From assembly GCA_020072585.1 (NCBI GenBank), contig JAIQGL010000010.1, positions 62,001 through 126,000 of the forward strand: a stretch of 64,000 nucleotides of DNA, in the 5' to 3' direction. A program made the translations under genes and the position numbers. The notes beneath the pieces were generated by a model. That model was not told where the DNA came from. It ran no database searches and was given only the letters and a program-made list of their open reading frames with translations. Position 1 is the stretch's first letter, and each line of letters starts with the position of its first letter. Source of the DNA: Terriglobia bacterium. GTDB taxonomy: Bacteria > Acidobacteriota > Terriglobia > Terriglobales > Acidobacteriaceae. Below are positions 56,439 through 64,000 of this stretch, one piece after another.

Positions 56439-56651
56439 GCTCATGCCCCACTCCAGACCCGCCGCAGCAGGACGAACAAAAGTATCAGCAGGGCCAACAA
56501 TGCCAAGCCCAAGGCTTGCTGTCTTTGAGCATCCATTCATCACATTGTAGCTAGGGTGAGCAAATGAGAGCATATAGAGATCACTCAGAGTTGAAGTTGA
56601 AAATGCTAAACTCTAGCGCGGCAGCTGATGCTGGCAGCTACAAACGTATCC

Positions 56652-57509
56652 ATGGGAACGGTTGCAAAATATAAATTCGATGACTTTGAAGCTGACCTCC
56701 GCGCCGCGGAGCTGCGCCGGGCCGGAACGCGTCTAAAGCTGCAGTTGCAGCCCTTTCAGGTCCTGGTGGCGCTGTTGGAACGTCCGAAAGAAGTGGTCAC
56801 GCGTGAGCAGCTGCGACAGCGCCTGTGGCCGGAAGATACCTTCGTCGACTTTGACCACGGCCTGAATACAGCCATGGTCAAACTGCGTGACGTGTTGGGT
56901 GATTCCGCCAGCCATCCGAAATTCATTGAGACAATCGCCAAGCGCGGCTACCGTTTCCTTGGAAGCGCGGAGGTTGTACTTGATCAGCCCATGGCCGCGC
57001 CTGAGCAAGCACTGGCGATTGTTGAAGCCTCCCAACCAAGCCCGTCACTGCTCGACGGACAAGCGGCTATCACTCCGCCTGAACATGATTCAGGCCTTCC
57101 CCGCGCCAGCAGAACCACGGCCCGCCTGCTGTTTACGCTGACGCAGATCATGTATCTCATCTTCTATCTGTCTGCGCTCTTCCGCTGGGAGAACACTTAT
57201 CAGGCCTCATTCATGGCCTGGCGAGGAGCAGGAACGGTGGCTTTCGTCGTTTATCTGGCAACTTCGCTGGTAGGCCTGGCCGTGCGTTTGTATCTGATCT
57301 CTGCTACGGCCATGGACTATCATCTGCTTGGCAGCAAGTACCGCATTCTTACTCCCGCTCTTTTTGTGCTGGATATGATCTGGGCCATCGCGCCGCTTCT
57401 TATTGCTGACCGCATCGGACTGGGCTTTGCCCTGGGCGCATGCGCCGCGCTGATTTATATGCCGTTCGCGCAGCGCACCCTCATGAAAATGATGCAGCGC
57501 GGCCGGTAA
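56652..57509 (+). CDS. Winged-helix (OmpR/CadC-type) regulator with four membrane helices
   Basis: About 285 residues. Residues 1-105 are a winged-helix DNA-binding domain (VAKYKFDDFEADLRAAELRR, LQPFQVLVALLERP, VVTREQLRQRLWPEDTFVDF, IETIAKRGYRFLG). After a linker, four hydrophobic helices occupy the C-terminal half (LLFTLTQIMYLIFYLSALF, VAFVVYLATSLVGLAVRLYL, ALFVLDMIWAIAPLLI, FALGACAALIYMPF). In most acidobacterial relatives the C-terminal part is TPR or WD-like; here it is membrane only, so it may bind DNA from the membrane like CadC. Regulated genes are not known. Confidence 0.8.
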   Translation: MGTVAKYKFDDFEADLRAAELRRAGTRLKLQLQPFQVLVALLERPKEVVTREQLRQRLWPEDTFVDFDHGLNTAMVKLRDVLGDSASHPKFIETIAKRGYRFLGSAEVVLDQPMAAPEQALAIVEASQPSPSLLDGQAAITPPEHDSGLPRASRTTARLLFTLTQIMYLIFYLSALFRWENTYQASFMAWRGAGTVAFVVYLATSLVGLAVRLYLISATAMDYHLLGSKYRILTPALFVLDMIWAIAPLLIADRIGLGFALGACAALIYMPFAQRTLMKMMQRGR

Positions 57510-57520
57510 CGCCTTGTTCG

Positions 57521-58555
57521 TTATTCCAGATCGTTCTTGTCCGGGTTGTAGTAGAAGCGCGCCCTGATCTGCAGATAGTCGCCGGCAAATACGGCAGGCA
57601 AATTGGGCAATGGAATCGCATCGGTAATGGCGCCCCAGGCGGCGCGGTCCAGCGCAACATCGCCCGAGCTTGAGATCAGCTTCATGCCCATAACTTTGCC
57701 GTCTTTGGTAATGGCAAACTCAATTACCACAACTCCCTTCCTCATGATCGGCGGCATAGCGGACTCCGGAATTAACGGGTCCCAGTGGGTTTGCACGGTA
57801 TAGCGCAGGCGCTTCATATATGGACCAAAGTCCACGCCCATGGTGTCACTCAGGATTTCCAGTCCGCCCTTTGCGTCAACCCTGGGACGCGCGGCGCTGC
57901 CATACTCTCCCCCGCCAAACTCTACAGTTGGACTGCCGTGCCCACTGGCCACGGCGTGAATTGCATCATTCACAGAAGAGCCAGCAGAGGAAATTGCAAA
58001 CGGTGATTTCTTGGGAGCTGCGGGGACTGGCGTTTCTAGTTGCGCAACTTTAGGCGGCTGCTGTTGCGCTTCTGAAACAGGAGCAGTACCCTGCGTAGTT
58101 GTTGGGTTCTCCTGCATGGCCTGCTGGCCTGCGGGCGGCGGTGTTGAGGCTTTGGGCGGTCCAGGCTTGCGCGCGTCAAGCAGTTTGCGCAACGCCTCTT
58201 TGTCCACAGCCGGAGTTCGCGTTTGCGCGATGCGGTCTTTATCGGAAATCACATCAGTTTTGGGCGGCTGCTTTACTTTGAGCTGGTCGTCCGGCAATGA
58301 CAAAAAAGTGGTTTGCTGTTTCTCTTTGATGGGAACAATGACGGGCTGATTGCCCGTCCACTTGGGACCAAGCAAAAGCAGGGCAATCACGATGCCGTGG
58401 ACCACCAGGGAGAGCCATGCAGCCTCCCGACGGCGATATGTAGTGATGTCGTCTTGCAGATCGGCGACCAGCAAATGCAAGTCTGCTTCGGTGATCTTCA
58501 CCGGAGGCCCCACCGCACGACGCTGGCTTTCTGCCGGACGCTTTTGTTCTTCCAT
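57521..58555 (-). CDS. TonB-like energy-transducer family protein
   Basis: A 344-residue protein with a cytoplasmic N terminus, one membrane helix near residues 43-62 (AAWLSLVVHGIVIALLLLG), a long Pro/Gln-rich linker (PPKASTPPPAGQQAMQE) and a C-terminal TonB-type domain (RYTVQTHWDPLIPESAM, GVVVIEFAITKDGKVMGMKL, AWGAITDAIPLPNLP). TonB proteins pass proton-motive energy to outer-membrane receptors, but no ExbBD or receptor gene is nearby and many acidobacterial members are of unknown use. It is convergent with the winged-helix gene. Confidence 0.82.
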   Translation of the reverse strand: MEEQKRPAESQRRAVGPPVKITEADLHLLVADLQDDITTYRRREAAWLSLVVHGIVIALLLLGPKWTGNQPVIVPIKEKQQTTFLSLPDDQLKVKQPPKTDVISDKDRIAQTRTPAVDKEALRKLLDARKPGPPKASTPPPAGQQAMQENPTTTQGTAPVSEAQQQPPKVAQLETPVPAAPKKSPFAISSAGSSVNDAIHAVASGHGSPTVEFGGGEYGSAARPRVDAKGGLEILSDTMGVDFGPYMKRLRYTVQTHWDPLIPESAMPPIMRKGVVVIEFAITKDGKVMGMKLISSSGDVALDRAAWGAITDAIPLPNLPAVFAGDYLQIRARFYYNPDKNDLE

Positions 58556-58759
58556 TACCGGAATAAACCACCACCAGCCTTCACAGGCACTGTTGCATCC
58601 TTGGTTACTATTCTCTCACTAGAACGGTGCCTATGAGATGTCCTTGCGGGCGCTGGGGATGAAAAAGAACGATTTTCTAGTAGAAATGACTCATTACCAA
58701 GGGAGCAAATTTCAGGCCTTAACACTTGTTTACAGGTCATCCGCACCTTTACAAGGATT

Positions 58760-59788
58760 TTACAGCGCGTGCAGCTGCGCTCGGCGCGCATGGTCCTCAA
58801 TGGCAGAAAGAATGCTAAGCGCCGCAGCCAGCGCGCGGCGACCGTCCTCCAGCGAAACCACCGGCTTGCTGCGGTGACGAACTGCATGCAAGAACGATTT
58901 CAGTTCAGCCCGCAAAGGCTCTTCCGCTTCCACCTTTGGCTTGTTCAGCGTCACACCTGGAATCGGAAGAGTGGAAGGCGTCTCGGCAAATGCCATCAGG
59001 CTGTGAAGAGAAAACTTTTCTTCCTGTGTAACGCGAATCTGAAAAACATCCTGGCGGCCGTAATCAATGGAGATATATTCCTTCGGCTGGAAAAAACGCA
59101 GCTTGCGCACGCGCTCCGTACTGATGCGGCTGGCCGTCAGGTTGGCGACGCAGCCGGACTCGAATTCCATGCGTACGTTGGCGATGTCCACTTTTTCCGT
59201 GACCACCGGCAAGCCAACCGCGCGTATTTCCTTCAATGGAGACTGAACGAACGAAAGCACTACATCAATATCGTGGATCATCAGGTCCAGCACCACGTCG
59301 ACATCCAGGCTGCGCGGGCTGAAAACGCTGAGACGATGCACCTCAAAAAACATCGGGTGCGTAATCAGCGGCAGCGTTGCTCTCACTGCTGGATTGAATC
59401 TTTCCAGGTGGCCAACTTGCACAATGCGCTGGTTGGCATTCGCCAGGCTTATGAGCTCATCGGCTTCGTCCAGGGTTGAGGCCAATGGCTTTTCAATGAG
59501 CACATCAATGCCGGCAGCCATCAGCGCCGCAGCCACTGAACGGTGGTGGATTGTGGGCACAGCCACTGAGGCTGCGTCCACGCGGCCAAACAGCTCTTCC
59601 ACGTTGGAAAATGCTAAGCAACCAAATTGGCTGGCTACGGCCTGGGCCTGCGCGGTGTCATTATCCACCACGGCCACCAGTTCCACGCCATGCTCCTGTT
59701 TCTGTAAGTCATGGTAAACGCGGGCGTGATTGCGGCCAAAGGAGCCTACACCAACGACCGCCACCCGAATTGGACTTTCGTCAGCCAA
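58760..59788 (-). CDS. Gfo/Idh/MocA-family oxidoreductase
   Basis: A 342-residue NAD(P)-dependent sugar-type dehydrogenase. The nucleotide-binding start is VAVVGVGSFGRNHARVY, the second part has IEKPLASTLDEADEL with the catalytic-region Glu-Lys-Pro, VGHLERFNPAVR, and LMIHDIDVVL with the conserved Asp/His. Members act on sugar nucleotides, inositol or related compounds. The substrate is not identifiable. It stands alone between the TonB-like gene and a divergent pilin-like gene. Confidence 0.85.
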   Translation of the reverse strand: MADESPIRVAVVGVGSFGRNHARVYHDLQKQEHGVELVAVVDNDTAQAQAVASQFGCLAFSNVEELFGRVDAASVAVPTIHHRSVAAALMAAGIDVLIEKPLASTLDEADELISLANANQRIVQVGHLERFNPAVRATLPLITHPMFFEVHRLSVFSPRSLDVDVVLDLMIHDIDVVLSFVQSPLKEIRAVGLPVVTEKVDIANVRMEFESGCVANLTASRISTERVRKLRFFQPKEYISIDYGRQDVFQIRVTQEEKFSLHSLMAFAETPSTLPIPGVTLNKPKVEAEEPLRAELKSFLHAVRHRSKPVVSLEDGRRALAAALSILSAIEDHARRAQLHAL

Positions 59789-59856
59789 AGATTGATTTTC
59801 TCAGAGCCGGGGCAAAGCAGCAAAGGATATCATGAGCGCGCTGGGGGGAATACCGT

Positions 59857-60243
59857 ATGGGACGCGCTTTTGGCTTTCTGAGTTTGATAGTCGTTGTGGC
59901 GGCCGGGGCCTACATTTATATGCGGCAAACACAGGGCGTGATGACCGCCGGCACTAGCAATCCCACCGCGACGGTGGATTTAATTGGTGTGAGAAACGAT
60001 CTGCTGGCGATTGCTCAAGCGGAACGCAGCCACGCCGCTTCACAGGGGACCTTTGTCTCCATTGACGCGCTACGGTCACAAGGAGAACTTACCATGGAGC
60101 GGAACAATCGCGGCCCTTACAACTATACCGCCGAAATAAGCGATTCCTCATTCCGTGTCGTGGCCACTTACTCCGGTCCTGAAAGTTCCGGCATGCCAAA
60201 GACCATCAGCATTGACCAGACCATGCAGATCAGCCAGCAATAA
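59857..60243 (+). CDS. Small single-pass protein, pilin-like, unknown function
   Basis: A 128-residue protein with an N-terminal hydrophobic helix (FGFLSLIVVVAAGAYIYM) and a short outer domain. The segment DLLAIAQAERSHAASQGTFVSIDALRSQGEL resembles the middle of acidobacterial type IV pilin-like minor proteins, but the prepilin cleavage motif is not present. I would describe it as a membrane-anchored or secreted protein of unknown role. Confidence 0.6.
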   Translation: MGRAFGFLSLIVVVAAGAYIYMRQTQGVMTAGTSNPTATVDLIGVRNDLLAIAQAERSHAASQGTFVSIDALRSQGELTMERNNRGPYNYTAEISDSSFRVVATYSGPESSGMPKTISIDQTMQISQQ

Positions 60244-60402
60244 TGCCTATTCCCGCTGTTTGACTGTGCCTGCAATGAAGCGTTGATCGTTTTCTCCCCG
60301 AGCCATCCCATTTTCATGATGCCCGTTCGGTATTTTGCGGCTTGGCCACAATCTTCACGCCTCATATAAACTGCTCACGCAGGTTCACGGGGATGGCCAA
60401 GG

Positions 60403-60816
60403 ATGAAATTTCACACCGAATACCTCACTTTCAACACCAAAAAGCACCGCGAATACATCCACATCACGCCACAGGTGGAAAAGATTGTCCAGACCAGCGG
60501 TGTAACCAACGGCATGGCACTGGTTTCAGCCATGCATATCACCGCCGGTGTTTATGTGAATGACGATGAACGAGGATTGATCCAGGACATCGACAAGTGG
60601 CTGGAACAACTGGCGCCATTCAATGAGGCCTACCTTCACCACCAGACCGGCGAGAACAATGGCGACTCACACCTGAAAGCGCTTTTGGTGCACCATCAGG
60701 TCATCCTGCCGGTAACAAACGGCAAGCTATTGCTGGGAACTTGGCAGCGAGTGTTTTACGCGGAGTTTGACGGCCAGAGGCAAAAGCGTGTGGTGGTTGC
60801 CGTGATGGGAGAATGA
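60403..60816 (+). CDS. yjbQ: YjbQ-family protein (UPF0047)
   Basis: A 137-residue protein of the YjbQ family. The motifs THI-like [68 protein letters not shown] and [10 protein letters not shown] cover the full length; His and Asp residues form the putative metal site. Members have weak thiamine-phosphate synthase activity but their true role is not settled. The start at 60403 is preceded by ACGGGGA. Confidence 0.9.
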   Translation: MKFHTEYLTFNTKKHREYIHITPQVEKIVQTSGVTNGMALVSAMHITAGVYVNDDERGLIQDIDKWLEQLAPFNEAYLHHQTGENNGDSHLKALLVHHQVILPVTNGKLLLGTWQRVFYAEFDGQRQKRVVVAVMGE

Positions 60817-60890
60817 GAACGGAGCTTGCGTTCTGCCAAACCGGCGCGATGTAGCCGCGCTGGCGTAATCACCACAGCTCGTGCAATCTC

Positions 60891-62339
60891 TTAGTGGACC
60901 ATTTTCCCGTGAACCAGGTCCTGTCCGTTGTTCTGCGGAGCAGCCGGCAACTTCAGCAACATTTCCGGACGGCCTTCAGAAAATAACAGTTCACCACCAA
61001 TGGAATACACCAACTCCTGTATGCAGGAGAGTTCCTTGGCGATAATATTTTTCGCGTCCTGTATAGGGGCCGGGGAATCATCGTTTGCTTTCCACTTTAA
61101 CTCAAGGAAACAACGGCCATCATTGAGCTGTGCTGAAATCGTCAGCACAAGCGGCCGCGTATTGCGCCCAATCAGCTTACTTAGAAACAAAACCATCAAC
61201 TGGCGCAGTACAGGATTGCTGGTCACCTGGATCGAGGAATTCCACTGGCGATCCAGCGTGAGCAGCCCGGAATTAAGCAGCACGATGAAATCATTGAAGA
61301 GGTCGTTGAGCAATACATCCAGTGACGTCCATGGACCGCTGGGTACCGAACCCTCCCGCACAAGGGCCGAGATACTTTTCGCCAGTGAAATGGCCCGGTC
61401 TGCCTGCTGCTCAATGTTCCTGAGGTCCGCCTGCTGCGTGGGAACGGCGCCGCTGTGCATGCCCAATACTTCCAGGAAGCAACGCACGCTGGTCAAGGGC
61501 TGGGCCAGATCATGCGCCACCGAGTGAATCAGTGCCCGCAATGGCGTTTGTTGCACGCTGATGGAGTCGCTTGATCCTGTAAGAGTATTGGACTGATAAG
61601 TGTAATGGACGTCTGGATGCGTATCATCCGCATCCTTGTTGGCCCCCGGCATTCCTCCGGGCGATGGCGCGGGTCTGCCAATCCTGTATCCAGAGCCGCG
61701 GACGGTGTAGATCAGCTTGCCTTCATCGGAAAAGTCCACCTTTTTTCGCAGGTAGTTCACGTAGACGTCAACCAGGTTGCTGTCTGTTTCCGGCTGCAGA
61801 CCCCAGGATTCACGCAGCAGGTTCTGGCGGCTGACCGTGTCTCCCGCGTGGCGCATCAGCAGGAATAGCAGGTCAAACTCCTTGGGGCTGAGCTTGATCT
61901 CCCGCTTGCCGCGGTGGACCTTGCGTGAAGCCGGGTCGAGCTCCAGATTTTCCACACGCAGCACACTGAGTAACGGGTCGGCCTTGCGACGCAACAAGGC
62001 GTTGGTCCGCGCTGCAAGCTCCTGAAATGAAAAAGGCTTGGTAATGTAATCGTCGGCGCCCAGGTTAAGTGATTGAATACGGTCAGAGACGCGATTGCGT
62101 GCGCTCAGCACCATCACCGGGGTCTCCAGGCCATCAGCGCGCAATTTTTCCAACAACTTCAATCCGTCCGTCTGGCCGAAATTCAAATCCAGGATGATCA
62201 GCTTATAGTTCTGCCGCTGCAGCTCGGAAATAACGCTATCTTCGTTGAGTGCGGTGTGCACGGAATAGCCTTCCGATTCCAGAGACTTGGATAAGAATGT
62301 TGCCAGGTGAAGATCGTCATCGGCGAGGAGTATCGACAT
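60891..62339 (-). CDS. Response regulator (REC + winged helix) fused to histidine-kinase-like module
   Basis: A 482-residue protein. Residues 1-115 are a receiver domain with phosphoacceptor Asp51 (LIILDLNFG), the Asp pair near the start (ADDD) and Lys101 (ITKPFS). Residues 125-220 are an OmpR/PhoB winged helix (EIKLSPKEFDLLFLLMRHAG, VDVYVNYLRKKVD, YTVRGSGYRIG). After a linker, residues about 265-330 form a dimerisation/phosphotransfer segment with an H-box (SVAHDLAQPLTSVRCFLE, His276). The last 150 residues fit a degenerate ATPase-like domain: no N, G1 or G2 box is clear. Order REC-HTH-HK in one chain is rare. Signal and targets are unknown. Confidence 0.85.
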   Translation of the reverse strand: MSILLADDDLHLATFLSKSLESEGYSVHTALNEDSVISELQRQNYKLIILDLNFGQTDGLKLLEKLRADGLETPVMVLSARNRVSDRIQSLNLGADDYITKPFSFQELAARTNALLRRKADPLLSVLRVENLELDPASRKVHRGKREIKLSPKEFDLLFLLMRHAGDTVSRQNLLRESWGLQPETDSNLVDVYVNYLRKKVDFSDEGKLIYTVRGSGYRIGRPAPSPGGMPGANKDADDTHPDVHYTYQSNTLTGSSDSISVQQTPLRALIHSVAHDLAQPLTSVRCFLEVLGMHSGAVPTQQADLRNIEQQADRAISLAKSISALVREGSVPSGPWTSLDVLLNDLFNDFIVLLNSGLLTLDRQWNSSIQVTSNPVLRQLMVLFLSKLIGRNTRPLVLTISAQLNDGRCFLELKWKANDDSPAPIQDAKNIIAKELSCIQELVYSIGGELLFSEGRPEMLLKLPAAPQNNGQDLVHGKMVH

Positions 62340-62706
62340 GGCAATCTACCTCCTTCTATCTATGTGGGCCGCGATGGAAACTCTTAAGGCGCGCTTCCTC
62401 ATCTAACCCGTTTCTTAAGCATCTACAAGAAAACTAATGGCTAGATGATGGTGATTCTAGAACATAAAAATACTCTATGCTCGACATTAGCGTAATTTTA
62501 TGAAGCTAGACAGGTCGGCGTTGCAGATATTTTTCCCTGTCGGGCCACGCCCCGGACGCCGAGGCATTCAAAGCCCATGAAACCCTACTGTTATCATAGT
62601 GTTCACGGAATGCTTGTTAAGGTATGCGCGGCGGGCGCGCCCCGCAACCTGCAAAATCTTGATACGATAGTGAGTTTGGATCTTGGGAAAGGCGGCGCCT
62701 GCATTA
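62340..62706. other. Divergent intergenic, 367 bases
   Basis: Between the response-regulator gene (minus) and the aldehyde dehydrogenase gene (plus), so it should hold both promoters. GGAAAGG at about 62687 is a possible ribosome site for the latter. No repeat or RNA gene was recognised. Confidence 0.45.
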
Positions 62707-64000
62707 ATGGCAGCAAAAGTTTTCAAGAATTTCATCGGCGGCGAATGGGTTGAATCCCGCAGCGGCCAAACCTACGAAAACCTGAACCCTGCTGACACGC
62801 GCGACGTGATCGGTGTGTTTCAACGTTCTGACAAGCGGGATGTGGATGATGCGGTTTCCGCCGCGCGCCAGGCATTTGAACGCTGGCGGCTGGTGCCTGC
62901 TCCCAAACGCGCTGAGATCATCTACCGCGCAGGGGAGATACTGCTGGAACGCAAGGAAGAGTACGCTCGCCTGATGACACGCGAGATGGGTAAAGTGCTG
63001 AAAGAGACGCGCGGCGATGTGCAGGAAGCCGTGGACACCGCGTACTACATGGCCGGAGAGGGCCGGCGGCAGTTCGGCGCAACAGTCCCTTCAGAGCTCC
63101 CCAATAAATTTGCCATGGCGGTACGCATGCCGATTGGTGTATGCGGCATGATCGCTCCCTGGAATTTTCCCATGGCGATCCCCTCCTGGAAGCTCCTGCC
63201 GGCGCTGGTCTGCGGCAACACATGCGTGATCAAGCCTGCTGAAGACACGCCGCTTTCCACGCTGAACCTGTTGAAGGCACTGACTGACGCCGGCTTGCCT
63301 AAAGGCGTGGTCAACGTGGTGACAGGATTTGGCCCTGAGGTGGGCGCGCCGATAGCGGAGCATGCGAACGTGCAGGCAATTTCATTTACCGGCTCAAGCG
63401 AGGTCGGCCGCACCGTGGGTGTAACCGCGGCACAGAGTTTCAAACCGTGCTCGCTGGAGATGGGCGGCAAGAATGCCATCATTATTCTTGATGACGCTAA
63501 TCTCGATCTCGCGCTCGATGGCGTTCTGTGGGGCGCTTTTGGCACCACAGGACAACGCTGCACCGCTGCCAGCCGAGTGATTGTGCAGAAAGGTGTTTAC
63601 CGGCAGTTCGCTGACCGGCTGATCTATCGCGCTCAGCGCCTCAAGGTAGGCAACGGTCAGGACGAAAGCGTGGAGATGGGCCCGCAGATCAATGAACAGC
63701 AGGTGGCCACCACGGAGAAATACGTCCAGATTGGCAAGAATGAAGGCGCAAAGCTGGAAGCCGGCGGCAAGGCGCTGAATACTCCTGACCACGTTTATGG
63801 ATGGTTCTTTGAGCCGACCATCTTCACTGACGTGAATGAAAAGATGCGCATTGCCCAGGAAGAAATCTTTGGCCCTGTGCTCAGCCTGATTCCGGTTGAC
63901 TCGTTTGATCAGGCGATTGAGATCGCCAACGGCGTAACCTACGGGTTATCGTCGTCTGTTTACACGCGCGACGTGAATAAAGCTTTCCGTGCAATGCGCG
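62707..64000 (+). CDS. NAD(P)-dependent aldehyde dehydrogenase, 3' end outside window
   Basis: Oxidises an aldehyde to the acid. From ATG 62707 the frame is open to the window end (about 431 codons, out of a usual 480-500). Family motifs are present: [46 protein letters not shown], the general-base Glu in LEMGGKNAI, the catalytic Cys in [12 protein letters not shown], and [13 protein letters not shown]. No substrate can be given. The gene reads plus, divergent from the response regulator. Confidence 0.92.
   Translation, partial: MAAKVFKNFIGGEWVESRSGQTYENLNPADTRDVIGVFQRSDKRDVDDAVSAARQAFERWRLVPAPKRAEIIYRAGEILLERKEEYARLMTREMGKVLKETRGDVQEAVDTAYYMAGEGRRQFGATVPSELPNKFAMAVRMPIGVCGMIAPWNFPMAIPSWKLLPALVCGNTCVIKPAEDTPLSTLNLLKALTDAGLPKGVVNVVTGFGPEVGAPIAEHANVQAISFTGSSEVGRTVGVTAAQSFKPCSLEMGGKNAIIILDDANLDLALDGVLWGAFGTTGQRCTAASRVIVQKGVYRQFADRLIYRAQRLKVGNGQDESVEMGPQINEQQVATTEKYVQIGKNEGAKLEAGGKALNTPDHVYGWFFEPTIFTDVNEKMRIAQEEIFGPVLSLIPVDSFDQAIEIANGVTYGLSSSVYTRDVNKAFRAMR

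Noticed and set aside
58769-59479. Plus-strand 236-codon frame opposite the Gfo/Idh/MocA gene
   Set aside because: Shadow of a well-recognised enzyme gene.

Overview
The window looks like chromosome from a soil-type Acidobacteriota (class Terriglobia-like). This is inferred from gene content: a MacB/FtsX-type orphan permease of about 820 residues without an ATPase, FG-GAP/ASPIC (CRTAC1-like) proteins, a TPR-CHAT protein, RHS/YD-repeat proteins, a winged-helix regulator with membrane helices, and several single-ORF integrase-core transposases. No rRNA, CRISPR array or replication origin is visible. One intact tRNA gene is present, tRNA-Pro(CGG).

Layout. 1-5.8 kb: the 3' end of an AroD-AroE fusion, an acyl-CoA-dehydrogenase-like flavoprotein and a molybdate/tungstate-type ABC transporter, all on the plus strand and tightly packed. 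The transporter ATPase carries a low-molecular-weight phosphatase domain at its C terminus. 5.8-9 kb: an IS remnant, a broken DsbA-like gene and a flavin amine oxidase. 9-18.9 kb: two paralogous two-gene operons (redoxin, then FG-GAP/ASPIC protein) flank a divergent SGNH-like gene that has lost its catalytic residues. 19.2-21.6 kb: a graveyard of decayed mobile genes (D12 methylase, RuvC-like, PIN and tyrosine-recombinase fragments). 21.7-27 kb: a PDZ-TPR-CHAT protease-like protein, a sigma-like protein and an anti-sigma-like membrane protein. 27-34 kb: two RHS/YD-repeat proteins. 34.3-37.5 kb: an XRE/ImmA pair broken by two nested insertion sequences.

37.7-54.3 kb is a genomic island of about 16.6 kb. 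A 49-bp direct repeat made of the 3' part of tRNA-Pro lies at both ends, and the intact tRNA gene is at the right end. Cargo includes an unknown 521-residue protein, a Nudix hydrolase, a secreted phosphoesterase, an RHS toxin tail, an ERCC4 nuclease, several transposases, an S-4TM pore-forming effector (frameshifted) beside an XRE regulator, and the most interesting locus of the window. That locus, on the minus strand, holds a 24-residue peptide gene with a near-perfect ribosome binding site, a protein with a PqqD-like domain plus an M50 membrane metalloprotease, a degenerate STAND/TPR protein, and the orphan permease. I read it as a candidate ribosomally made, processed and exported peptide system. 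I do not recognise it as a described family.

54.4-64 kb returns to ordinary chromosome: signal peptidase I, miaA, a membrane-anchored winged-helix regulator, a TonB-like protein, a Gfo/Idh/MocA oxidoreductase, YjbQ, a response regulator fused to a histidine-kinase-like module, and an aldehyde dehydrogenase that runs off the end.

A single IS type (called IS-B here; ends close to TGTGCTTCGCCAAAATT) has left one full copy and at least seven end fragments across the window, so much of the local rearrangement can be tied to it.
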